From Petrolisthes cinctipes (lineage: Eukaryota; Arthropoda; Malacostraca; Decapoda; Porcellanidae), in contig JAWQEG010001226.1 of NCBI GenBank assembly GCA_033782935.1, positions 1 through 64,000 on the forward strand: a DNA stretch of 64,000 bases, in the 5' to 3' direction. The translations under genes and the position numbers were made by a program. Every line of letters starts with the position of its first letter. Within the stretch, counting starts at the first letter, position 1. The notes below the pieces were generated by a model. That model was not told the origin of the DNA. It saw nothing but the letters and a program-made list of their open reading frames with translations, and searched no databases. Positions 13,301 through 26,600 of the stretch are shown here, in pieces.

Positions 13301-16300
13301 TTTTATCTATAGCCTGATGCATTGTCCTTCAGTGGGGCCAGAATTTAGCTATGTACAGGCACGATCCAAAGTTTCACCACCCCTTTGGCTGTCAAGAAGG
13401 CGAAGTCAGTGTTACAGATAGGCAGGACGATCGGACAAAATGGTGTATTGAGTTGGTAATGACTAACAAGACAGGGTGAGGTTAATTTTTATGACTTCGG
13501 CTTTGTGGTTTGTGGAAAGTGAACCTCACCCTGACTCGTTACCAACTCAATACACCAATTTGTCTGATCGTTCAGCCTGTCTTTTATACTGACTTCGCTT
13601 TCCTGCCAGCCAAGGAGGTGGCGAAACTTTGGATCGTGACTGTACACTCGTGATACATAATTTCTGGCCAAGCGAGTATTAGATCTAGTTGTGGCCAGAC
13701 ACAGGCCATACTCTTAATGCATATATTAATGCATAGAATTTGCCGTATATCTTGACCATTAAAGTAGTCACCTAATATAATTTTTGATATAAAATTCAGG
13801 TATGGACGGAAGAGGACGTGGAACTCGTAGACCTCCTGGTCAGAAATTGTGTATCACGAGTGTACCTCCTATATTTTCATTCCTGTCCCGGAAACAATGT
13901 CCATGCCATCTCATCTACCAACCCCATTCCTTAACACTTGTCTCGACCTACTACTTCTCTCCCCAACAATCACCTATTCATATACCTTATTTCCTATACA
14001 AACCAACCATCTCATCCTTCTGCTTTTTCTTCTGGCTACCCCATTTCCTTCACCAATATGTACTGTGTATACAAGTATTTTGGCGTGATTAATATTGGTT
14101 TTAATGCGTGTCTTTACATATTACAATATGTAATAGAAAACATAAAGAGTACAGTATTAGTGTAATAACCACTTATATGGGAATTTTTTTTTGCATACTG
14201 AAAGTACATAAGGTTAGGGTTATCAGATATATCCGAGGCCTTAACCCCGATATTGTGTAAGGATAGTTTAGTTAAATAATTCTTTCTTCATAAATAGTGG
14301 AATAAACAAGCCTTATTACTGTATACAGTACATTATTACTTTATATCAAATTCAGTATATAGCCAGTTATTTAAGATCCAGACTTCTGAATGTTTTGTAC
14401 CAACCGATATGAAGAAACACCACATATTTTGAATTCAACACTGAATAAACAAGTATGAAACGTTGTAACTGGATACCAGTAATTATAAAATAGAATGTAA
14501 TTTTTATATCAATCAAATATGAGTGTGTTCATTTCATTCCATATCCCAGAATACAGTACCGTAACCATCATCTCAAACACTGAACTAGTACATGCATTCA
14601 TTATCAGTCATCTTTATTTCTCTCTTTTTCCCTTTCACATTCACCTCATTCCCTAAACCGCCTCACATTCACTCTGCATGTTTAACCAGTTGGTACTCAA
14701 GCTAATTATATTCCTCTAATGTTAGTAACCACACTTTATTCTTATAGCTCGTTCTAATTAACAGGATCCAGGCATTCCATTTTTATATAGTGATCAGGTT
14801 AGAATGGCTCTGGGAATTAGCTTGGATGCTTGTGGGCTGATTTCGTAGATAATAATTGACTTTTATTTAACAAATTTATGAAAGAAACTGAATTGTGGGG
14901 TACCTTAAAATTGAAGTCTGTAATGATCATGATGAGTGAACTATTGATTGAACGATCATGGTTATTGAAGTGCCTGATTAATGTGATGAGTGTGGATACT
15001 GTATTGAATTATTTGGTAACAAGAAAGGAGGAGGTGTGTGGTTGGCAAGGAATCGAACCTATAGTAAATCTTGTGAAATCGGTCCACAATATATTTCCAG
15101 CACCTTGCTAAGAGTTAGGTTGAGCCAGGTAGCTCTACTCTAGCCATTGACTGTATTTACTTCTTTACCGTTATGCTGCATGTATTCTGTTGTGTCTGAC
15201 TGCCTCATCTGTTTGTTTTGTGCAGGGTCAGCCATCCCCATAATCAAGGGTATGTACTGAGGTGTCTCCTTTCTTTCTTTCTTTTCCTCACTCATCCTCC
15301 TTTTCCTCTTCTCCTATACTGTATCTGGTTAGTGTGCAAGAAAGCTCATGACCAGTACTATGCTTCCATATCAAAAATTTCCTGATGTCATACAGTATTA
15401 TTAATGGCTGTTGTGTGCCTCATGAGGTTTCGTGTATATTGCCTTCTCTCACACAGCTAGCCAGCTGTATGCTTAAGGGGCCGAGAATAGTTTTGATGAA
15501 TTGTAGGCGCCTGATCCTTCTAAACTGTGCAAAGAAACATATTTCCTCAGTACAGTACAGTATTAGCAAAGGCCATCTGCTTTATAGAAAGGTTTAGAGG
15601 AATCAATTACCTTCAGTTTGCCAACATATTGGCCCCTTACAGGGAATGTTAATTTTAGATCTCTCATAATATGATTGCCTTATCCTATAGATGAAATGCA
15701 TAAATGTAATTATAATATTTTAAGCTATAGATGCAGTATGATTGAGTTGGCAAGCCTGAGAGTACAATGCATAAAGAGTATAAAACCATGGGCTCTGTCC
15801 AATGCATAAAATAATCATACTATTATGGGGAGACTGACATAATTATTTCTGTCAAGCATATAGTTGTCAACTTCAGATTCTCCCTCAGCCTTTCCTTCTA
15901 CCTAACTTTTCTGTTTTGCATGTTCATAGTGAGGGTTTATGTGTGAGTGTGTGAGTGTATGTGTGAGTGTATGTGCATCAGATTGTGTGTATGTGCAATG
16001 GTCTTGATAAATTGACTCTTTAATTTTCTGTCTAAAATGACTGTACAGCATTAATTCTTTTTAATTACAATAGTAGCTAAAAAATTAGAATCTCATAGTT
16101 TGGTCTTGCATTATAATTGTTAGTTAGAGTACTGTATTTTGTTTCAAGTCTGTTGGTCTCATATTTGTTCTCTTGACTTTTTATATTGCATTTTTTTCTT
16201 CCTAACTCCCCTGAATTGGAAAAGTAGTGTAGTGGTCTGATATTTCTAGTCCTGTGGTTGGATTGATATTTGACTTCCTACCTTTATCTCTCTATGCAAA

Positions 16301-17651
16301 TATCTGAGTGTATGCTCTCCATTTGGGGGTAAAATATCAAGGAATAGGAGGCTACTGGATCCTTATACCTGTCTCTAACATCAGACCAATGAAGTGAGGT
16401 AGTCTGTTTTGTGGCATAGATTAATATTATTGTACAGTAGGCTAGGGATTCCTCAAGTTTTGCCACAAAGCAAACCACCAAATTATTTAGTTTTAGACTG
16501 TTTCTTGATATTATTTGTATGAATTAGTAGCCTTTGTTTTGCCAACAGCATCTTAACTGCTTCAACTGTAAGATGGAACAGTGTATGATGTGCTTGCTTC
16601 ATACACTGCTCTCTTCATCTTTACACTGTACAGTACTGTACTTACATTTTGTTAGTGTACTCTTCTCCCAGTCTTTTACTCTGAGACACACACTTTTTTG
16701 GGTGAGAGTACACATAAGTGTAACTGCTTATACAGGTAGTCCTTGAAAACCATATTTCTGCAAACTTTAACATGAAATTATGAAATATTTCTACAAGTCC
16801 AAGTTTTTTACGGAAAACATATGTTCATTAGGCCAGAAAAAGTGAATGTTGTTGCCAACCTAGGGTTCCAAGGTCTCTTTTGTGTGTAGGTATACAATAA
16901 AATAAGGATTGATAAATACCTATATACAGGTATTTTACTTCATGTTGAGTTTCGTATTCTCCCCCTTACTGACCATTGTCACAAAGAATTTTCCCATGAT
17001 TTTGCTATCACATGTAGTTTGTACAACAAAATGCTCTCCTTTATTAAGCTAAATCAAAGGTTATCCCAATGATGAGGGGTGGGTGTTAGGAAGCCTAAAC
17101 ACAGTAGCACCTTTTCTGTCATTATTGGTAACATTTTACAATTTTATACAACTGAGAAAATGTATGACCTTGAGCCTGACCACTGGTGTCAGTGGACATG
17201 ATATTAACTCCATCTGACTGTACACCTGGTCAAGTATGAAAATCATGAAATATACCATGATGCTTGTACAGAGTTACGGGAAACAAACTCCTTATTAATG
17301 ATCAGACATCCAGTGCAGAAATATAAGGAAACATTAGAAAAGGAATGTATGCTGTATTAACGACTATTGTTCTCATTCCCTCACACATGTATTTAAGGTG
17401 TTTCATTTTCATACTACTGTAGATCAACTCTACAGTACAGTACATTGCAAGTCCTCCATGCATGATGTGTAGAGTTGATGAGCTGCTTTCTGCTGATATC
17501 CACTTGGAGACTTACATAGCGGATAATGCATGCTTCTTTGAGACTTGAGTCCATTAATAATTACCATAAAATTGAGTTTATTTATCTATTATATATTCAA
17601 TTACAGTAATTATTACATATGAAATGTTTGCAAATTTTTTTTGTTACATTG

Positions 17652-17686
<35 letters not shown>

Positions 17687-20600
17687 AATGGTTTGGAAGT
17701 ATATTACAGTACTTCTTTTTCCTTATCATCAATGTCTCAAATGAAGAACCAAATCTAGTTAAGAGTTCTTCTTCTGCTTCTGTTTTCTTTTGTGATGGAA
17801 TGGGTAGTGAGATGTTATTGACAGTGAATTGCACCCTTATAATATAATGCTTGGAAATTGTCCTGTCCGTTAAATTTGTGAAGTATGTGTCTGTTAGTCA
17901 ACCTGGTGATGATACTATTGGCTGTGTACCCATTATTGCTATGAGTGGAAGAAGACCCAAGGCTTTAATTTTAATTTTAGCAAGCATTCACTCCTTGCTA
18001 GAAGTTTTTGGTAGTTATGCCATTCAGTTTTTGGATGATCTATGTATGGTATGTAAATATTTGTACATACAAGAAATTCTGTACTGTACTGTACACAGTA
18101 CAGTATTTGCATAATGAGTCATAATTCTAGGACCTCCAAGGATGGATGACTAATAGTTGATATTTCATATAAAGTCTGTACAGTGATGTACTGTATTGGT
18201 TTAGCATTACAGTTTATTAGCATAGATATAATCATGACGGACAGTCATCATACAAAACGATGTCTGTGTGTTAAGAGGCATAAAGTTTTGTCAATGAACT
18301 GAAGGCTTCTACTGTGTTATAATTAGTGCCAAGAAATTTACTATGCACCCTAATGCAAATGGTCAATTTTGTGACAGTTTGAAAGAATCATTAGCCTCCA
18401 ACTTGTCAAAACCAAAATCATCATAATTGAATCCTGTATTGTATATCCATCCTGAGTGGACCAAACTTAGGACTCATCACTGTATAGTACAGTATGTTGT
18501 GTCCTCAATACTACTAAAGAAATCCCTTGTTTTCATTGGTAGATTTTTATTTGTCATGGAAACCTTGTGCTAGAATATTTATACTTATGTCACATTATGT
18601 ATACTGTATGTATTTGTGATTAATGTAGTACAGAATAGAACCTTTGCTAATTCATAACTGTGTGCATACTGTATTGTATATAAGTATGTTGTTTTGCAAT
18701 TGTACATTTGTGTATTTGTAGTATGCCAAATTCTTTCTGTATCCCTTTAGGGCATAATAGCGTAAGATTACTTGATTGTGTTCCACTTTGTTTTGAGTGG
18801 CCTAAAAGCTATGAATTCTTACTGCAGTGTGCACCTTGAATGCAATATAGACATTTATTGTAGTACATTACTTAAATACTATTTTGTTGGTACTGTATAA
18901 TTGATTATTCTACCATACTGCCTGAAACTGCATTGTCCTGAATAGCTTTGCTTTGAAATGTTAGTGTGATAGAGGTAGCTCCATTCCCAAATGTTTCTCC
19001 TCAGCTGAATAATATTTTCTATACTTAATCATGATGCAGATTAAAAGGTGACACTGCAAAGCAAGGGACACTAGCCCTTATAGCCCTTAGGGCCACTTTA
19101 CACCAAGGCCAGAATCAGAGGTTTTCCTCAAAATAAACTGAACCAGAAGCATGGCTTCCTTGGCAGATTACTGTACGTCAATTTTTTCTCCATTGTCAAG
19201 TCTTGTAATTGAAACATTGCAGTAGGAAATGAATGATTGTTTCTAGTCATTCTCTGGCATAAGAAATAGTAAAATTTTATTCACAGGAATAATTTTGAAA
19301 ATGACAAGTGGCACTCAATGAATTTATGTAATTATGTAATAGTTTCATTCTACAACTTGTGGAGCTATCTGACATACCAAACCTACAATATTATTGTGCA
19401 CATCCTACAACTTCTAAAGTTACCTAACATCCCTAACCTATACAGTAGTAGCATTGGGCACATGATTATAAGCTCTTATGAAATGTATAAATACAGAATC
19501 TCTTTTTCACGAAGAGATTCTTCTTTTGCATATACTGTACATTTTATGGAATATAGATACAGTTAATAAGAGGTTGGATATTTTTTTAATGAGAAAACCA
19601 AACTATAGAGTATACCTGACCCTCTTGCAATGATTGTCTCACTTGGGCCTGTTATGGTTTGGTGAAGTACAGTATGTTGCCCATACAGTATGAGTTGACT
19701 GCATGCAAGGTTAATATATGGCATCTATTTGTAGAGCATTTATATACAGTACTGTATAATGTTTGTCTGTTTTTTCTTTCTCATTCTTCTTGTTTGCTTC
19801 TTCTGTAGCCTAACTGTAATTAATTTCCCTTCTAATTTCAATATGGTAATGTGTTCTGAAGCATTTTTTAGTATTAAGGAAAAGTACAATATGTTAGATG
19901 TTTGTTGTCAACATATAAAGATTTTGTAAATACCTGTACTGTATATACAGTACTGTATATATTCTATGTATGTACACAAGTTGTTTATTTAGAAAAATCA
20001 ACAGTGAAGGAAATATGTAGAGTTGCAATTCATAATTTCTTTCCCCACTTAAGATTAAGGTACTGGAGTTAACACAAGGTATTTTGTATTTTGTAACAAT
20101 GTGTTACCAAGTTGTTTACATACAGCAAAACCCATAGTGTAAAGGCCTTCATAGACTATCAATCATGCCTGCGCAAACTGGGTGGTTGTGCAGGTATAAC
20201 CGTGATGTATGGGTGTGATTAATCGTTTGTGCAAATGACTGAACCATATCCAACGAGCTTTTCGTCAATCACACGCTTGTACAGTGATGCATGATAATGT
20301 GTGGTGACTGCTCAGTCTTCTTGCTAGTGTGTGGCAAATTTAAATGATTGCACAGTCATCTAGTTTGTGCAGGCATGAATGATAGTCAATGGAGGCCTTA
20401 AGCCTCTATTTTTTAGTACATTACTACAGTACTGTACATAATTACCACAGTATACGTAGTGTAAATAAAAATGCTTGTAGGGCTAGAAATTATAATGCAA
20501 CTGTACAAGACTGTTAATGTAAATATATTTATAACTATTAAAAGTTCAGGATGAATGTGTAGAACAGATAGATTTTAATGAAATAAAAGATACTAGAATG

Positions 20601-23600
20601 TGACAGAACGAGCATATTACTAAGTTGAGCTGCAGTATATTATAATTTAAGTAAAAAATCATTTAAGTTTACATTATTGCTTGTAAAAGATAATCACTTT
20701 ATTAATCTTTGTGTATTGTAGTGCATTTCCAAAGCATAGCAAAGCCATTTCTATTCCGCTTATCCATCACCCAATTCTTCCTGCTAATTTAAGTCTTTTA
20801 CTAATGAGCTTACTCCTACCCTGAACAGAAGAATTGGAAGAGAGCACGGCTCTACACAAGTGGAGTTCACTGGAGCTGTTGCCTCAAGATGCTGATGCCC
20901 AGACCCCAGCACCACACACGGCAAATGACGGTTAGTTTAGGGCTAAATATACTATCACAATAACAATCTTAAGATGCTGATCTTTGGAACACAGATTTTG
21001 GAAATACAGTGAGGTCTTATGAGCTGCTATATATGATAAGTCAGGAACTACAACAAACAATGTGAACACAAGATGGGAACTGTTGGGTACCCTTTTGGTT
21101 ACATAATTTTTTCTTATAGCTTTCTTGCACTTTTCAAACACAAGATAGAAAATTCAGGGTTTAACTTGGACCATTACTGAACCACTACTGCACTACACAG
21201 ACCTAAGCTGATACATTTTGATAAATTTTTGTGTTTGAAAACTGCAGTGTTTCAGATAATGCAGGTTGGGATAAATCAGGGCTTTTTATGCTGATCACTT
21301 CGTATGACATGCTATCATTATATTGTTTTCATTCCACAGATAGCATTTTTTCTGAGGCATTCATGTCCCGCGTTGTGGCTGAGCGTCAGCACAGATCTCT
21401 ATGTCGGTCAGTAGAAGCATCAGCACCACCCTCCCCTGCTCACTCCCCCTCCCACCATCCCTCTGGTGCCCCTTGCCCGACTACTGTTCTCCTTCTGGTT
21501 GTACATGCTGGCTCCGTCCTCGACCCGTCCTCTGGTAAGACCCAACTTTTATCACCATCATTGTCATGCCCCAATTTCCTTTTTTTTTTGAAGGAAAGAA
21601 ACAAGAATACAAGAGCAACAATATTTAGTGAAATGGGTCACAGTCACAGTTCATGATACAGTAAACCCTTGCTAAGTCGGATACTTATAAGTCTGATATC
21701 GGATAACTCGCTGTTAGTGTCCCAGACACTTATAAATAACAGGGATGTATATCTGACTTATGCGGAGATTTTCTGGGTGCATCGTCACAAAGGCCTACTG
21801 CCTGAGAAGTGACGCAAGTTGATTTTTTACAAAACTCGAATTATCATCTCTATACTGTACCATACATTTATACCCGATATTGACTGACTAATAATATAGT
21901 TATGCTTTTACCATAACAGGTATGTGCTGTATAAGAAACTCAATGTTTTGAATTAATTAACTTTATTGCCTGAAAAATGGTAATGTACTGATGTATAATT
22001 GACTGTGTCACTGCCAAGCAAGCCACGAGGCCACATATGCATTGGTCATGACAGTATCACCACAGTGACTCCTCCTAGTGTTCCATTAATATTAAAAATG
22101 TTATCATGTTATATTATATCATTAACAATGATATATAATTGGCTGTGTCACTGCCAAGTGAACCACAGAGCCACATATGCATTGGTCATGACAGTATTAC
22201 CAAGTTGATTCCAAGTAGTATTTCATTATCCATTAACAAACTTGATCTTTGCTTTGTTATATAGTTGACTGCAAAGGAGAAGCATCTTTAATGTGAGATA
22301 TGATGCGACATGCCCTCTTTGTCTATAACTATGGTGGCTACAGTTGTTTGGATTAACCATAAAGCATAGGCCAATTGTTGCCACCTTTTCTCCTTTCTTT
22401 AACAATATCGACTTTTTCACGTAATGTGATAATCTGTCTTTCCATCACTACTAATATCACTTGAAAGCTTTCTCTTCACTGCCATTGAAAGAAGACTACT
22501 GTACTGTATGAGAAATATGCATAAATATATCACAAAAAAATATCACCTACCACTACACCACACCAAAGTACCTTATTTCATGTTGATATACATTATTAAA
22601 TATATTTCTGCAATATTATAGTTTTTTTTGTGAAATGTTTTTGTGTGTGTGCAGCTGTGTATGGGACCAGAGATACGAGTTAAAGCACAGGTTGTTTTGA
22701 GGATGGATGTACTTGCAGTCAGGTGTATGCATCAAAATTAAGCCCTCAGATATCTCGGCTCTTCGGATAACTCGACTAGGGTCTCCTCCCCAATTGATCC
22801 GAGTTAGCGAGGATTTACTGTAATCTCATTTCCCTTCAAGTATCGTATTCACAAGAAAGTACAGTAGTTTCTTTATATATCATATCCCATGATTACGGGT
22901 ATTATTTTGTAAATACCAATTATACAGTATTTATTTGATAAATAATGACACCATTGGTGAAGTATAGTACATGTACAGTAGTTGTATGAATATAATAAAT
23001 GAGTTAAAGTAAGCATTGAAGTGCTAAGTACTCTTATGAATATGGATGTCACCTTGGTTTTGGGATGTCCAGAATACTTTATTTGGCAGAATTAAGCATG
23101 TCAGAGAGAGTGTTATAAATTACCTTAAGTAATATTTTAATAGTCTTGAAAAAATCTTAAATACAGTATTTATTTTAATTCAAATTACTGTGCATATTTT
23201 CTTGCAACTGAGGAAAGTTAACTAGCATGTCGTCAGTATTGGTACTACAGTATACTTTATATACATAAATTAATAAATGACTATCATCTCAGACATGACC
23301 AACAAGCGGAGTGATGTGACAACTTTCCGAGGAGCGCTGGAGTCAGTGATGAGGCAACATTATCCTAACATGGTGGGACACGTGGCCATCAGGCTCATCG
23401 CTGCACCACCAGTCTGTTGCAACTCTCTAAGTATCCTTGCCAGGTGAATAACTCTACTCCATTCTTTTTATTGGTGCCAATCTTACCAAGATATCACAGT
23501 GAATTCAAACCATGTAAAGAGTTATGTATAGTACAACAATTCCTTGATGTATGCAATGGATATGTTGCTGAAAAAACATATAGGTTTTAAGGTTTTTATT

Positions 23601-26600
23601 GTATTTTTATTGTATTTTAGTGTTTTTAAGATTTTAATTTTATGACTGCATGTTTTTATATTTTGTGATAATTTCTTTTAAATTTATGACCTTGTTTTTA
23701 GCTTTTGACAATGCCGACGGCCCGTGTCCCTCCGGGAATGAGCACTGCATTGGCCTTGCCAGCCATCAGTGGCCCCCCAATGGGGGAGTGGACAGATATG
23801 GCTACTGGAGGGGGAGGGTCTCCGGGTTGCCCTGTAGAGGGAGTAGGGAAGAGGATTGTATGAGAGTGGTAGCTGTGAATGTGAATGGAATGACGGATGG
23901 GACCAAGAGGCGAGAGATTGTAGAATGTTTTAAGAAAGGAAGAGTGGATGTGATGGGAATGACGGAGACACACGTGAAAGGATGTGGAGTGGTTGAGTGT
24001 CAGGAAGGAAGGGAGAGTGGACTGTGGGAGGGAATGGAGGGAGGAGTAGTATGGACGGGCATGAATGAAAAGAGTAAAGGAAGAGGGAAGGAAGGGTGTA
24101 CGCTGTTGGTGTCTCCGTGGGTGTGGAAGGGAGTGGATGGACATGGGTGGAATGGATCAAGAATAGTATGGATGACGGGAAAGATTGGCTTGGTAAAGTA
24201 TGCTTGGGTGTGTGCTTATGCACCAGTAAATGAAAAGAGTAAGACGGGGAGAGAGAAGATGAGAGTGTTTTGGGAAGAGTTGAATGCATGTCTGAGAGGA
24301 ATTGATAATGGAAGGAGAATAGTGATGATGGGAGACATGAATGGAAAGGTGGGAGGTGAGGAAGTGGGGAATATTGTGGGTAAATGGGGTGTAGAAGGAA
24401 CAAATGAGAATGGTGAGTATCTAGTGGATGTCTGTGCTGAGAGAGGGTTGTTCTTGGTGAACACCTTTCAGCACAAGATGATCCACAGGTATACATGGAA
24501 GAGAAGGGATGAGAGAGGAGAGCAAAAGAGTTTGATTGATTATGTGGCAGTGGATGAAAGGTTGAGGAAGGATGTGTATGATGCAAAAGTAGTGAGAGGA
24601 ATGGTCCATTGCTCCGACCATTTTGCGGTGTTGGTGAGGATGAAGGTTAGGGTTAAGTGGGAGTATAGTAGGAGGGATGAAGGGGTGAGGAATAAGAGGG
24701 AGGTGGCTAGTGGGAAATTAGATGTAGAAGAGTATAGGGAGGAATATAAGAGGAGGGTGGGTGAGGTGCTGGGGGATGTAAGGATGGGGATAGGGGAGGG
24801 AGTGGGAGTGAATGCGGTGTATGAAATGTTTAAGATGATAGTTTTGAGGACAGCAGCAGAGGTAGTAGGATATAAGACACAGAAGAGGGGCAAGAAAGGG
24901 AGTGCTTGGTGGACAGAAGAAGTGAAAGATGCTGTAGAGGATAAGAGGAAGGCATATCGGAGAACACTACAGAGAAATGTGCCGGAAGAAGTGAGAGAGA
25001 GATGGAAAAGAGAATATAATGTGTGTAAGAGACAAGTTAAAATGATGGTGAGTGAGAGTAAAAGGAGAGTGGATGAGGAGTTTGGTATGAAGCTGAGTGA
25101 AAAGTTTAAAGAGAACAAGAAACTATTCTGGAAGGAGGTTAAAAGAGAAAGAGGAGAAGGAAAGTCTGGTAGTGTGAGAATGAAGAGAGAGGATGGAGTT
25201 ACTGTGAGTAGAAGTGAGGAAGTGAAAGAAGTGTGGAAGAGGCATTTTGATCGGTTGATGAATGGGGGGACGGGAGGGGAGGCGGTGGTGACATGCATGG
25301 GGATGGAGGCAGGTGGTAGACGACAGGATGTACAGGGAGAATTAGGAAGGGAAGAGGTTAGGAAAGCAATAGGAAAGTTGAAGATGGGAAAGGCACCAGG
25401 GGTGGATGGGATAACTGCTGAAATGTTAAAGTGTGGGGGGGAGGTAGTGGTGGAGTGGATGTTGCTTATATGTACATTGGCCTGGAGGCAGGGAGAGGTG
25501 CCAGAGGATTAGAGGAGAGCCATAATTGTACCTTTGTATAAGGGGAAGGGAAGTAAGGATGAGTGTGGTAGCTATAGGGGAATAAGCCTTCTTAGTGTAC
25601 CGGGGAAGGTTTACGGGAAGGTTCTGACTGAAAGACTGATTGAAGTAACAGGGAATAAAGTTAGTGAGGAGCAGGGAGGATTCAGAAAGGGGAGAGGATG
25701 TGTGGACCAAATATTTGCATTAAAATCAATAGTGGAGAAGTATATTGGGAGGGGTAAGAAGTTGTATGCTGCCTTCATGGACTTGGAGAAGGCATACGAT
25801 AGAGTTGATAGGAAAGCTATGACAGAGGTGTTGAGAATTTATGGAGTTGGGGGGCCTTTGCTGAAAGGCATTGAGGCTTTTTATGCAGATGCAAAAGCAT
25901 GTGTACGGGTAGAGGGTGATCTAAGTGAGAGTTTTGGTATTAGTGTAGGGCTGAGACAGGGGTGTGTTATGTCACCATGGTTGTTCAATATATATATATG
26001 GATGGCTGTATGAGAGAGGTGAAAGCCAAAGTGAATGGTATGGGGGTGAAGTTGAGGCTGAATGAAGCAAACTGGTCCCTGGTGGCAAGTTTGTTTGCGG
26101 ATGACACTGTGCTGATGGCTGAGAATGAAAAGAATTTACAGAGAGTGGTGGACGAATTTCAGTCTGTGTGTAAACGAAGGAAAGTGAAGGTGAATGTGGG
26201 TAAAAGTAAAGTGATGGTATTTGAAAGAGCAGAAACTGAAGTGATTGACTTTGCTACACCTTACAGAGTGGCTGTACCAACTGGGACGAAGTGTGAGATA
26301 ACTCTGAGGGGCGAGAGGATGGAGGAAGTGAAGGAGTTTAAGTACCTGGGTACATAATGGTGGTGAAATCACACTGGCGTGATGATCATAAACGGTGAAT
26401 AAAACCCACTCTTGTTGACGGAAATAATATATTAATCCATACAGTTTCGGTGGACACTGCCACCATCTTCAGTGGTCTGGCGAGAAGAAAGGAATGACAT
26501 AGATAGTACATAGGTATGAACTTATATACAGTTTGTGGAGGGGGGAGGGAAGGAGGTGTCAGTGGGATGGGGTAGAAGGAGGTGTCGGTGAGGGCAGGTC

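Larger units (their letters stand above)
8222..20828 (+). other. Intron 7 (12.6 kb)
   Basis: Very long, AT-rich. Holds a SINE-like element (9412-9643), an inverted-repeat element (13336-13669) with a stray terminal copy (13840-13865), a tRNA B-box-like site (15049-15059), a candidate microexon (15226-15249), an ATT microsatellite (17653-17685), a half MITE (18116-18152) and a TAA-flanked MITE (20143-20398). No independent gene seen. Confidence 0.75.

Noticed and set aside
15049..15059. A tRNA gene on the minus strand
   Set aside because: The B box is perfect, but I could not find paired acceptor and anticodon arms; kept only as a SINE-like trace.
16735..16765. DNA transposon end (CAGGTAGTCCTTGAAAACC)
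   Set aside because: Resembles the start of some pogo-type MITEs, but no opposite end or target duplication was found.
23698..25710. Several long minus-strand open frames (up to about 250 codons) rich in Ser, Leu and Thr
   Set aside because: They are antisense shadows of the LINE coding region, caused by its G- and A-rich sense strand; no domain is recognisable.
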